Below are positions 24,995 through 33,584 of a DNA stretch of 64,000 nt, piece after piece. This DNA is from F23-D06 sp963620035 (GTDB lineage Bacteria; Bacteroidota; Bacteroidia; Bacteroidales; WCHB1-69): assembly GCA_963620035.1 (NCBI GenBank), contig CAVEXN010000008.1, forward strand, positions 18,346 through 82,345, written 5' to 3'. The notes below the pieces were generated by a model. It was not told the origin of the DNA and ran no database searches. It saw only the letters and a list, made by a program, of their open reading frames with translations. Each line of letters opens with the position of its first letter. Within the stretch, counting starts at the first letter, position 1. A program made the translations under genes and the position numbers.

Positions 24995-26338
24995 TTAAAT
25001 ACTATTATGTGTTGCTTTTGAAAACCATTCTTTATTTGATTTTTCGTTTGAAATCCACCCGCAGTTGTCTGAACCAATTTCAGATATTGCTAATGTGGCT
25101 CTCATAAAGCATCCAGTACAAAAAGAAAGATAACGGCAATTATGACAGCGGCCGAAAGACGGGGGTGTAATTTGAGAACTCAACAAACACAAGGAATTAC
25201 TGAACAACTCTTTTAATGGCTTTTTAGAAACATTTCCAATAATACCATTGCCAAAAGTTGCACACATTCGTATATTTCCATGTGGATTCATAACAAAAGT
25301 GCGGCTTCCGACCCCGCATCCTCCAGGATTGTGTAATTCTTTTTGTGTTTTTTTGTCTAAAATATGAAGAAAATCCGAATAATGATCAATCAAATATTGT
25401 TCATAATTCATTAATTCTTCAGGTTGAAATCTGATTCTATGTATCATACTTTCCGATTGAGCTCTTCCGACAGGAATTATTGGAGAATATGTGAATTTAG
25501 AAGCGCCTAATGATTGGGCCAACAGTAAAGTTTTTTCTATGTGCTGCCAGTTTGATTCATCAACTGCCATTGAAACACGTACAATGAAATCCTCTTTGGA
25601 CAAAAGTCTAATCGCTTCGGTAGTTTTTTTAAAAGAGCCTTTGACACGACTTTTACGTTCATGTTCATATTCGGAATAACTGTCGAGGCTGATTGAGAAA
25701 ACAGGTTTGTTTTGTATTTTTTTCAACCGGCTTACAAAACTATCGTCAACAAGCGTGCCATTTGTCAACACTGAAACTAGTTTTAAGTTTTTAAAACAAT
25801 AATCAAGAATGTCGAAAAAATGAGGATGAAGCAACGGCTCTCCTCCGGTTAATTCGACGACTTCTAATCCTTTTTCAGACAATTCGCTGATTGCAGGAAA
25901 TAACATTTCTTCAGATATCTCTGTTTTCTTTAGGTTCGCTCCTGAATTATTATAACAATAGTAGCAATCCTGATTGCATTTCTCGGTTAATTCCACATGT
26001 AGACTTTGTGGATAAAACACAGTGTCTTCATTATTTATTGTATAATTGCGCTCCCCGTGTTTTCTGTTTGATAATACCAGTTTGTTCTCTGCAAGCAATT
26101 CTAATATGCCTGAAGATACTTCAATGGAATAATCAATAAAAGTATCACTCGAATGTGCGCTGCACTGCTGAATTGCATCGTAGAGCGGATATCCATTCAA
26201 ACAAAAGCGTATAACATCAACAATCTTCTTATTTATTTTCACTTTTTCTTCCTTTAGACATAAAACACCATAGTTTCTATAGATGTTCAATGTTGAATCT
26301 TCTGGCAATGAAATATAAATATCTTGACATTCAGACAT
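24995..26338 (-). CDS. Radical SAM/SPASM peptide maturase with N-terminal RRE-like segment
   Basis: A cytoplasmic 447-residue enzyme. Cys121, Cys125 and Cys128 (CxxxCxxC) ligate the catalytic [4Fe-4S] cluster. The C-terminal part has a SPASM-type Cys array (GGCGVGS, MCATFGNG, CHNCRYLSFCTGCF). The first ~90 residues, with an inactive-looking beta-strand/helix pattern, resemble a PqqD-like RiPP recognition element. This architecture modifies ribosomal peptides, for example by thioether or C-C crosslinks. No precursor peptide is visible within 1 kb either side, so the substrate may be encoded elsewhere. Confidence 0.82.
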   Translation of the reverse strand: MSECQDIYISLPEDSTLNIYRNYGVLCLKEEKVKINKKIVDVIRFCLNGYPLYDAIQQCSAHSSDTFIDYSIEVSSGILELLAENKLVLSNRKHGERNYTINNEDTVFYPQSLHVELTEKCNQDCYYCYNNSGANLKKTEISEEMLFPAISELSEKGLEVVELTGGEPLLHPHFFDILDYCFKNLKLVSVLTNGTLVDDSFVSRLKKIQNKPVFSISLDSYSEYEHERKSRVKGSFKKTTEAIRLLSKEDFIVRVSMAVDESNWQHIEKTLLLAQSLGASKFTYSPIIPVGRAQSESMIHRIRFQPEELMNYEQYLIDHYSDFLHILDKKTQKELHNPGGCGVGSRTFVMNPHGNIRMCATFGNGIIGNVSKKPLKELFSNSLCLLSSQITPPSFGRCHNCRYLSFCTGCFMRATLAISEIGSDNCGWISNEKSNKEWFSKATHNSI

Positions 26339-26392
26339 TAAGTGATTGTATTTTTGAATGTTATTATTTATTGTTGTCTCGTTGTTTTATTA

Positions 26393-26427
26393 AAAGGGGA
26401 TGTTTCTCAGAAAATACGCATCCCTTT
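26393..26427 (-). terminator. Hairpin between the small membrane protein and the radical SAM gene
   Basis: GGGATG (397-402 of this stretch) pairs with CATCCC, with flanking A-T pairs and a T-rich run on the minus-strand downstream side. It implies the radical SAM gene is transcribed separately from the 118-residue gene, or that readthrough is partial. Confidence 0.45.
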
Positions 26428-26438
26428 CAATCTTTCTT

Positions 26439-26795
26439 TTACTTCCGTTCGTTTGCAAAAACATTCAATGGGGCTAAAAACGCTATACCATGAGCCACGA
26501 AAAACAAATAAGTAGATAAAAGAATCCAAAGGAAGTCGTTCATAAGCGTTTCATTTGAACCGAACCAACAAATTGCTGCAAAAACCGGCCACGAAACAAT
26601 TGCGACAACATTGCGTTTTTTTATACACTTTAGTTCCTCGGCAGACCATTCCTTATCGTTCCGCCTTATCATAAATACTGAAACAATACCCATAACGACA
26701 AGTGGAACATAGCACCATTTGACCGGCAACGAAAATAGAGTCAACATAGTACCTGTTACACCGATAATACATTCGATAATGCCTTGCCTTTTCAT
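26439..26795 (-). CDS. Small hypothetical membrane protein
   Basis: 118 residues with hydrophobic segments at about 5-20, 25-42, 65-80 and 85-108. No family recognised. It precedes the radical SAM maturase on the same strand and could be an exporter or immunity factor; that would be a guess from position only. AT-rich. Confidence 0.55.
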   Translation of the reverse strand: MKRQGIIECIIGVTGTMLTLFSLPVKWCYVPLVVMGIVSVFMIRRNDKEWSAEELKCIKKRNVVAIVSWPVFAAICWFGSNETLMNDFLWILLSTYLFFVAHGIAFLAPLNVFANERK

Positions 26796-27233
26796 TTTTT
26801 CGTTCCATTTTGATTTTACATTCTTTTCGCCTCACGTTACGTTTTTATCCTTGCCACAATGTGAGACTTTGTCGTGGCAAAAATACCATTCTATATATAT
26901 TAATAGCAAAACTGACTGAAAAATCACACTTTTGCAATTTTTTTCGAGAAAAGTTCCCCCCCCCCTTTCAAAAAAGAGAATAGAAAAACACAACCGGAGA
27001 GAGCACGATTCACAGGCTTGCCGCAAACCTCTGTGAACAAGGAACGATGAGGAACACCAACAGACCCATCATACAACACACACAAATCAAGGAATGTCAA
27101 GCAATTGACATTTACGAATTGTCGGTTATTCAAAACAAGTTGAACTACAGAACTCGAACGGCGCTTTTTTCAATTTCTCAGCGCAAGTTTTTTTTATAAC
27201 TTTGCCACTTGAATCACAGAGACCTGCGAGCCA
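26796..27233. other. 438-base intergenic region with a C10 tract
   Basis: It contains an inverted repeat TTGCCAC ... GTGGCAA (26851-26857, 26874-26880), a run of ten C (26956-26965) and the hsdR promoter. Small minus-strand frames cross the C-run in different registers, but none looks like a protein and none begins with a clear start region. Confidence 0.55.
27197..27204 (+). promoter_or_regulatory. -7 box for the type I R-M operon
   Basis: TAACTTTG, following a T-rich run, 30 bases before the hsdR ATG. Confidence 0.6.
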
Positions 27234-30200
27234 ATGTCATTATCCGTTTTTACCGAGAATACCAGGGTGCAAGTACCGGCAGCACTACACTTGTGCAAGT
27301 TGGGCTATACTTACTTGGACAACATCCAGACCTACAATGCCAAGACCAATATTCTGACAGATGTTTTCCTGAATGCAGTGAAACGCCTCAATCCAGAATT
27401 GTCGAGTCAAGACGCATCGTTGCTGTTTTCAAAGATTATCAATGTGGCAGACAACGACGATTTGGGGCGTGAGTTTTACCAAATGCTGTCGGCAAACAGC
27501 GGTGTGAAACTCATCGACTTTGAGAATCCCGACAACAACGACTGGCACGTTACCACGGAGTTTACTTGTGAAAACGAGGACACCGAGGACGAGTTTCGTC
27601 CCGACATCACTTGTTTCGTAAACGGTCTGCCGCTCGCGTTTATTGAGGTGAAGAAACCCAACAACCATGAGGGTATATTGGCGGAGCGCGACCGCATCAA
27701 CAAACGTATGCGCAAGAGTTGCTTCCGCCGCTTCTTCAACGTGACGCAGTTGATGATCTTTTCCAACAACCAAGAGTATGACAACGAAAGCCGTGTGCCT
27801 ATCCAAGGGGCTTTTTATTGCTGCTCTTCCAAGGATAAGGCTTTCTTCAATGTGTTCCGTGAGGAGAACAAGTCTTTCGTTTCGAATTATCCTTACTGCG
27901 AACTTTCAGACGAAACGGAACGCAAGGTGCTGAAACACCGCAACTGTGTGGTCATCAAGAATCTCAAAGAATACGAGACCAACAAGGATGTAAATACTCC
28001 CACCAACCGCATCATCACGTCTATGCTTAGCAAGGAACGTTTCTTGTTCTTGCTTCGCTACGGAATCGCTTATGTGGAGCGCAAGTTGGAACTGGAAGAC
28101 GGCACGCAAGGCACTACGCTCCAAAAGCATATTATGCGTTATCAGCAGATGTTCGCTTCGTATGCCATTCGTCGCACTTTGGAAAAAGGGGTAAAGAGCG
28201 GTATCATTTGGCACACGCAGGGCAGCGGCAAGACGGCACTCGCTTATTACAGTGTTCGTAGTCTGACCGATTTCTTTGCCAAGCGCAATGTGGTGGCGAA
28301 GTTCTACTTCATTGTTGACCGCATCGACCTTATGGAGCAGGCCACCGATGAGTTTGCCGCCCGTGGGCTTATCGTGCATAATGCCAAGAGCCGCACAGAA
28401 CTGATGAACGACATTTCAAGTCGTTCCATCACTGCCAACAATGAGGGCAAACTGGAAATTATGGTGGTTAACATCCAAAAGTTCAAGGAGGACAAGGCGA
28501 AGGTAAAGGTGGACGACAGTTACAGCACCAATCTTCAACGTGTCTTCTTCATCGACGAAGCTCACCGTGGCTATAATCCGCAAGGCAGTTTCTTGGCCAA
28601 CTTGCTCGAAGCCGATCAAAACGCCGTGAAGATTGCCCTTACCGGCACACCGTTGCTCAAAGAGGAGCGCGAGTCGTGGCGTGTGTTTGGCGACTATATC
28701 CATACTTACTATTACGACAAGTCCATTGCCGATGGCTACACGTGCAAACTGATGCGTGAGCCTATCGAGACGGTCTATAAGGAAAAGATTGAGGACATTC
28801 TCAATAAGTTGGCTGGAAACGTTGAGGTGAAGAAGTCGGACATCGACAGCAACAAAATTATCGAAAACGAGAGTTATCTCAACGAACTCATCAACTACAT
28901 CATAACCGACTTGCGCCGCTTCCGCAAGGAGCAGAACGACGACACCGCCGGAGCGATGATTGTCTGCAAAACCAATCCTCAAGCAAGGGAGATGTTCCGC
29001 CTTTGGCAGGAGCGTTTTGCGACGGGGTTGAAAGTGCAGCAAACGCAGGAACAACAAGTCGGTATGGCTGCAGAACCAATGCTTGCTTATGCCTCTTACA
29101 AACCGTTGACGGCTTCGCTCATCCTCCATGACGAGGGCGACAAGCAGGAGCGCAAGGAGTATATCGAGGGTTTCAAGAAGCTGCAAGAGGTGGATGTGCT
29201 CATCGTGAACAAGATGCTCCTCACTGGTTTTGATGCTCCGCGATTAAAGAAACTCTACTTGGGTCGCTCGCTCGACGGTCACGACCTCTTGCAAGCTCTT
29301 ACGCGTGTCAACCGTCCGTACCATGATTTCAAGTACGGTTATGTGGTTGATTTCGTGAATATCAAAGAGAACTTCGAGGCTACCAACGACCGCTATCTGC
29401 GAGAGTTGAACCGCACCACCGACACGGAGGACACCGAACAGAAGAACATCGGCAACGACATCCTTGTCAGCAAGGAGGACGTAGAAGCGAAGATTAAGCA
29501 GGTAAAGAGCGTGCTGTTCAACTTCACCACTGACGACAAGGAGGAGTTCCGTAAGGAGATTGACGAGATTGACAACAAGGATAGTCTCTACGAACTGCGC
29601 AACACGCTCTCCGAGGCAAAGGCTATCATCAACCAAGTGCGCTCTTTCGGCGACGAGGAGACAAAGGAGAAACTGGCATCTATGCCTGTCGGTTCTATCC
29701 CGACGCTTATCACCGAGGTAAACCACCGCATCGAGCGCATCAACTTGCTTGAAAACACAGAGCACAAGGCTGACGTGTCGGGCATCATCAATGTGGCTCT
29801 TTCTGAACTGGAGTTTGAGTTCAAGAAAGGTCTGCCCGAGGAAATGCGCATTATCGTCAATGACATCCGTGAGCGGTGCGAACGTGTGCAGGCTGAATTT
29901 GAAGCCAACTTCGATACTAAGGAGGAGAAGTACGTCATCCTTGCCGACGAGTTCCGCGAATACTTCCGCAAGAAAGGCTTTATACCCAAAAACACGGCGG
30001 ATGCCAAGGAGAGCATTGAATATATGGACGAGGTGATGAAGAAAATACGCGAAATCAACCGCCGCAACCTGCTATTGAAGAGAAAATATCAGGGTGATGA
30101 ACGCTTTGTGCGTATCCACAAGCGCATCGAAGAGCAGAACCAGACGCGTGAACACCCAATCATCTCGAAGCAGGAATATGAGATTGCAGAAAACTTGGCA

Positions 30201-30401
30201 CAGATGAAGGAAGGCATTGACGAGATGCTCTACCTCGACATCAACAAGTTGGACAACGTGCCGGCTTTTCAGCAGGACGTTCTCGCCATCATTGGCAAGG
30301 AACTGCTGAAGATGCACATCCGTGCGGACATCAAAGACCGCAAATACATCAACAACCTTATTACAACAGAATACTTACAGCAGCATGGCTGCGCCTACTA
30401 A
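27234..30401 (+). CDS. hsdR: Type I restriction enzyme, R subunit
   Basis: Translocates and cleaves DNA as part of the HsdR2M2S complex. The N-terminal PD-(D/E)XK nuclease has RPDITCF and IEVKKPNN (about 122-142). A SF2 translocase follows with Walker A QGSGKT (about 330) and FIDEAHRGY (DEAH box), then LTGTPLL and the helicase C domain (LLTGFDAP, ALTRVNRP), and a helical C-terminal region that contacts HsdM. Length 1055 is normal. It is the first gene of an operon extending to hsdS. Confidence 0.97.
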   Translation: MSLSVFTENTRVQVPAALHLCKLGYTYLDNIQTYNAKTNILTDVFLNAVKRLNPELSSQDASLLFSKIINVADNDDLGREFYQMLSANSGVKLIDFENPDNNDWHVTTEFTCENEDTEDEFRPDITCFVNGLPLAFIEVKKPNNHEGILAERDRINKRMRKSCFRRFFNVTQLMIFSNNQEYDNESRVPIQGAFYCCSSKDKAFFNVFREENKSFVSNYPYCELSDETERKVLKHRNCVVIKNLKEYETNKDVNTPTNRIITSMLSKERFLFLLRYGIAYVERKLELEDGTQGTTLQKHIMRYQQMFASYAIRRTLEKGVKSGIIWHTQGSGKTALAYYSVRSLTDFFAKRNVVAKFYFIVDRIDLMEQATDEFAARGLIVHNAKSRTELMNDISSRSITANNEGKLEIMVVNIQKFKEDKAKVKVDDSYSTNLQRVFFIDEAHRGYNPQGSFLANLLEADQNAVKIALTGTPLLKEERESWRVFGDYIHTYYYDKSIADGYTCKLMREPIETVYKEKIEDILNKLAGNVEVKKSDIDSNKIIENESYLNELINYIITDLRRFRKEQNDDTAGAMIVCKTNPQAREMFRLWQERFATGLKVQQTQEQQVGMAAEPMLAYASYKPLTASLILHDEGDKQERKEYIEGFKKLQEVDVLIVNKMLLTGFDAPRLKKLYLGRSLDGHDLLQALTRVNRPYHDFKYGYVVDFVNIKENFEATNDRYLRELNRTTDTEDTEQKNIGNDILVSKEDVEAKIKQVKSVLFNFTTDDKEEFRKEIDEIDNKDSLYELRNTLSEAKAIINQVRSFGDEETKEKLASMPVGSIPTLITEVNHRIERINLLENTEHKADVSGIINVALSELEFEFKKGLPEEMRIIVNDIRERCERVQAEFEANFDTKEEKYVILADEFREYFRKKGFIPKNTADAKESIEYMDEVMKKIREINRRNLLLKRKYQGDERFVRIHKRIEEQNQTREHPIISKQEYEIAENLAQMKEGIDEMLYLDINKLDNVPAFQQDVLAIIGKELLKMHIRADIKDRKYINNLITTEYLQQHGCAY

Positions 30402-30410
30402 TAACAGGAA

Positions 30411-32075
30411 ATGAGCAATATCAATATATCGGAGGACACCATCGCCCTTATTGACTCTTTGAAGAGTACCACAGGGGCTTTCGGTCTGGCTGGAACGGGC
30501 AGCGAGTACAAGATTGTAACGGAGATGTTCCTTTACAAGTTTTTCAACGATAAGTTCGGCTACGAAGCCAAGCGCGACGAGGTGTATGGCGAACGGCTGA
30601 GCAAAGCAGAAAAGTGGGATGCCGAATACGACACGTTCACCGAAGCTGAGGTGGAGGATCTATTTAGCTATCTGCCGCACTCTGTGCCACGACTGAAACC
30701 GGAACACACGCTCTCGCACCTTTACAACTCTGCCACCAAGGGCGACTTCTCCACGCTGCTCGATGCCACACTGGTTGACATTGCTGCGCTCAATGCCGAA
30801 ACATTCTCCGTTACCACTTCGGGCAAAAGTAAGGTAAACATCTTCTTTCCGCTCACCACTTACGTCACCGACACGCAGAAGCGCGACGAGTTTGCCAAGG
30901 CACTTATGCGCGATATAGCTTCTTTCAACTTTGAAGAAGTGTTCAACGAGAAGTACGATTTCTTCTCGCACATCTTTGAATATCTGCTCAAAGGCTTCAA
31001 CAATGCCGGAGGCGGCAAATATGCCGAATACTACACGCCGCATGCCATTGCACAGGTGATGGCTCGCTTGTTGGTGGGCGATAATCCCGACCTTCGCGGC
31101 ATCACGTGCTACGACCCTTCCGCCGGAACGGGTACGTTGCTCATGGCTCTGGCTCATCAGATTGGTGAGGATCGTTGCTCCATCTATTCACAGGACATTT
31201 CGGAAAAATCATCTGAGATGCTCCGCCTCAATCTTATCTTGAACAACTTTGCTTCCTCGCTCCCCAATGTGGTGCAGGGCAACACGCTCACCGAACCGTC
31301 GCATAAGGAAAATAGCGGTGTGCTGAAGAAGTTTGACTTCATCGTGAGCAATCCGCCGTTCAAGCTCGATTTCCCAGAATACCGCGACACACTTGCTGCT
31401 GACTCCATCCGCTTTTGGGCCGGTGTGCCTAACTCGGTGAAAAAGGTTGACCCCAACAAACCGAAGATGGCTATCTACACTTGCTTCATCCAGCATCTGC
31501 TCAACTCGTTGAAACCTAACGGCAAGGGTGCTATCGTCATTCCCACGGGTTTCATCACGTCGAAGAGCGGCGTGGAGAAGCGTATTCTCCAACGCATCGT
31601 GGACGAGAAGTGGGTGTATGGCTGTGTGTCCATGCCGTCTAACGTGTTTGCCACTACGGGCACTAACGTGTCGGTGTTGTTCTTCGACAAGTCGGCAAAG
31701 TCTGACAAGGTGATTCTTATCGATGCAAGCAAGCTCGGCGAGGAATACAAGGAGGGCAACAACCAGAAACGCCGTCTGCGCGACTTCGAGGTGGACAAGA
31801 TTGTCAACACGTTCCAAAACAAGGAGGCGGTGGACGATTTCTCCGTGGCTGTCACCTACGACGAAATCAAGGAGAAAGGCTACAGTCTCTCTGCCGGTCA
31901 GTATTTCGACATCAAGATTGATTATGTGGACATCACCGAGGAGGAGTTCCGCCGCCGCATGAACGACTACGAAACCACGCTCACCGAGCAATTCGAGGAG
32001 AGCCACCGTCTGGAACAAGAGATTTTGAAGCAGCTACGTAGCATCAAGTTCAATGCTAATGTAGGAAAGGAATAA
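30411..32075 (+). CDS. hsdM: Type I restriction enzyme, M subunit (N6-adenine methyltransferase)
   Basis: Methylates adenine in the target site with AdoMet. The N-terminal helical HsdM_N domain is followed by the methyltransferase fold with motif I DPSAGTGTLLMAL (about 235) and catalytic motif IV NPPF (about 313). The C-terminal region contacts HsdS. It starts 9 bases after hsdR, and the next gene starts 4 bases after its stop, so the transcript continues through the accessory block. Confidence 0.97.
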   Translation: MSNINISEDTIALIDSLKSTTGAFGLAGTGSEYKIVTEMFLYKFFNDKFGYEAKRDEVYGERLSKAEKWDAEYDTFTEAEVEDLFSYLPHSVPRLKPEHTLSHLYNSATKGDFSTLLDATLVDIAALNAETFSVTTSGKSKVNIFFPLTTYVTDTQKRDEFAKALMRDIASFNFEEVFNEKYDFFSHIFEYLLKGFNNAGGGKYAEYYTPHAIAQVMARLLVGDNPDLRGITCYDPSAGTGTLLMALAHQIGEDRCSIYSQDISEKSSEMLRLNLILNNFASSLPNVVQGNTLTEPSHKENSGVLKKFDFIVSNPPFKLDFPEYRDTLAADSIRFWAGVPNSVKKVDPNKPKMAIYTCFIQHLLNSLKPNGKGAIVIPTGFITSKSGVEKRILQRIVDEKWVYGCVSMPSNVFATTGTNVSVLFFDKSAKSDKVILIDASKLGEEYKEGNNQKRRLRDFEVDKIVNTFQNKEAVDDFSVAVTYDEIKEKGYSLSAGQYFDIKIDYVDITEEEFRRRMNDYETTLTEQFEESHRLEQEILKQLRSIKFNANVGKE

Positions 32076-32079
32076 CAAA

Positions 32080-33222
32080 ATGAGCAATATAACAACAATA
32101 GGCGATACATTGTTGCCTACTGGCTATATTCAATGGCGTAAAGACATAGAACAGCTGATTGACACTGCAAAGTTGAAAACGGCTCTAAATGTTAATGTCG
32201 GCACTCTTACTTTGTATTGGAACATCGGCAAGCAAATTTTGGAGAAGCAGAAAAAGGACGGATGGGGCAAGAAAGTTGTTGAACAGTTATCAAAGGATTT
32301 GGCAACGAAATATCCCGAAGATAGAGGATATTCCGTCCGTAATTTGAAGTATATGCGCCAATTTGCTGATGCTTATCCACACTTTCCATTTGTGCAAGTG
32401 CCACTTGCACAAATGAATAACATCCCAATTGGTCAAGTGGCACTTGACCAATTTAAAGAAGATGACAAAGAATTTGTGCAAGTACCGCTTGCACAAATAT
32501 CGTGGTATCATCATATCTCGCTTCTATCGAAAGTAAAAGACATTGCCGAACGAGCTTATTACATCACAGAGACTGCACATAATGGGTGGAGTCGTGACGT
32601 AATGCTCCTTCAGATTGACAATGGCTATATCAACGCAAAAGGGCATGCCATCAACAACTTTGAGCAGACATTGCCGCCTCCTCAGTCCGACTTGGCTCGT
32701 TACTTATTCAAAGACCCATACAATTTCTCGTTCCTTGGTACAGTCGCATTGCAAAATGAATTGGATATAGAAAAGTCTTTGACAAGCAAGATTACAGATT
32801 TTCTCCTGGAAATGGGGTGTGGCTTCGCCTACATAGGCAGACAATACCACCTATCGGTTGATGGCGATGACTACTACATCGACTTGCTAATGTACCATCT
32901 CAAACTGCATTGCTATGTTGTGGTGGAGTTGACAGCCGTAGAGTTCAAACCTGAGTTCGTCAGCAAACTGAATTTCTATATATCTGCCGTTGATGACATG
33001 GTGAAGTCGCCAGAAGACAAACCTACTATTGGTTTGCTTCTATGCCGTACTAAGAGCAACAAGAAAGCAGAGTTTTCGCTTCGTGGCATTACCCAACCTA
33101 TGGGCATAGCGCAATACGAAACGGAAAAACTCTTTGCTGATGTAGCTTCGGCTTTGCCGCAGATTGAGGAATTGGAGAAAGAACTTGAAAATCCAGACAA
33201 CGAGAACGAAGGAAAGGAATAA
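32080..33222 (+). CDS. DUF1016/YhcG-type PDDEXK nuclease-family protein with embedded palindromes
   Basis: 380 residues. The N-terminal DUF1016_N domain (about 10-190: TLYWNIGKQILEKQ, YSVRNLKYMRQFADAYP) is followed by the C-terminal PDDEXK domain (about 210-350: YYIDLLMYHLKLHCYVVVELTAVEFKPEF). The canonical ELK appears here as ELT: E283 is kept and residue 285 is Thr, so nuclease activity is doubtful. Between about residues 103 and 140 the N-domain carries a 28-codon expansion formed by three palindromes (32387-32498). The second YhcG-type gene has an intact ELK. It sits inside the type I operon. Confidence 0.85.
   Translation: MSNITTIGDTLLPTGYIQWRKDIEQLIDTAKLKTALNVNVGTLTLYWNIGKQILEKQKKDGWGKKVVEQLSKDLATKYPEDRGYSVRNLKYMRQFADAYPHFPFVQVPLAQMNNIPIGQVALDQFKEDDKEFVQVPLAQISWYHHISLLSKVKDIAERAYYITETAHNGWSRDVMLLQIDNGYINAKGHAINNFEQTLPPPQSDLARYLFKDPYNFSFLGTVALQNELDIEKSLTSKITDFLLEMGCGFAYIGRQYHLSVDGDDYYIDLLMYHLKLHCYVVVELTAVEFKPEFVSKLNFYISAVDDMVKSPEDKPTIGLLLCRTKSNKKAEFSLRGITQPMGIAQYETEKLFADVASALPQIEELEKELENPDNENEGKE
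32387..32415. repeat. In-frame palindrome P1
   Basis: Arms CATTTGTGCAAGTG and CACTTGCACAAATG are exact reverse complements around a single C: 29 bases, 14-base arms, in the coding frame (FVQVPLAQ). Confidence 0.95.
32427..32453. repeat. In-frame palindrome P2
   Basis: Arms AATTGGTCAAGTG and CACTTGACCAATT around a single G: 27 bases, exact. It encodes GQVALDQ and shares the CAAGTG-N-CACTTG core with P1 and P4. Confidence 0.95.
32472..32498. repeat. In-frame palindrome P3
   Basis: ATTTGTGCAAG and CTTGCACAAAT around TACCG. It is P1 with two central substitutions, lies 84 bases (28 codons) from P1, and encodes FVQVPLAQ again. Confidence 0.9.
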
Positions 33223-33229
33223 CCAAGCT

Positions 33230-33568
33230 ATGAGCAACGAGATACAATTTCTTCTATATGCCATGCCCGATGACGAGGGCAAGGTACAGGTTGTGGTCAA
33301 AGACGAAACGCTTTGGTGTACGCAAAAGGCTATGGCGCAGCTCTTCGGGGTGGATAGAAGCATTATAACCAAACATCTGAAGAACGTTTTCGAGACGCAG
33401 GAACTGGTCGAAAGTTCAGTATGTGCAATTTTTTCACATACTGCCGAAGACGGTAAAACGTATCAGACCAACTTCTACTCTCTGACTTATCCGAATTTTC
33501 CAATTTGGCAAGTGGCACTTGCCAAATTAAAGGAACTGCCAATTCTGCAAGCGACATTTATGAAATAA
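33230..33568 (+). pseudogene. Truncated RhuM-family gene with a foreign tail
   Basis: The first ~85 residues (MSNEIQFLLYAMPDDEGK ... YQTNFYSL) match the start of the intact RhuM protein at 35108. The intact protein then continues with HLDAIIAVGYRVN; this one switches to TYPNFPIWQVALAKLKELPILQATFMK and stops. The new tail resembles the palindrome-bearing part of the DUF1016 protein (YPHFPFVQVPLAQM) and contains palindrome P4. The product lacks the RhuM core and is probably non-functional. Confidence 0.75.
33502..33528. repeat. In-frame palindrome P4
   Basis: AATTTGGCAAGTG and CACTTGCCAAATT around a single G: 27 bases, exact. It lies in the tail of the truncated RhuM gene, just after the point where it departs from the intact paralogue. 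Confidence 0.95.
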
Positions 33569-33584
33569 AAAGGATGAAGCGAAT

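Noticed and set aside
26832..27133. Two minus-strand frames joined by slippage at the C10 tract
   Set aside because: Sequences look random, have no leader or domain, and both frames read through the run without needing a shift; kept only as a homopolymer note.
32387..32498. Palindromes as intrinsic terminators
   Set aside because: They lie in frame inside a gene, no T-run follows, and three in a row would stop the operon before hsdS.
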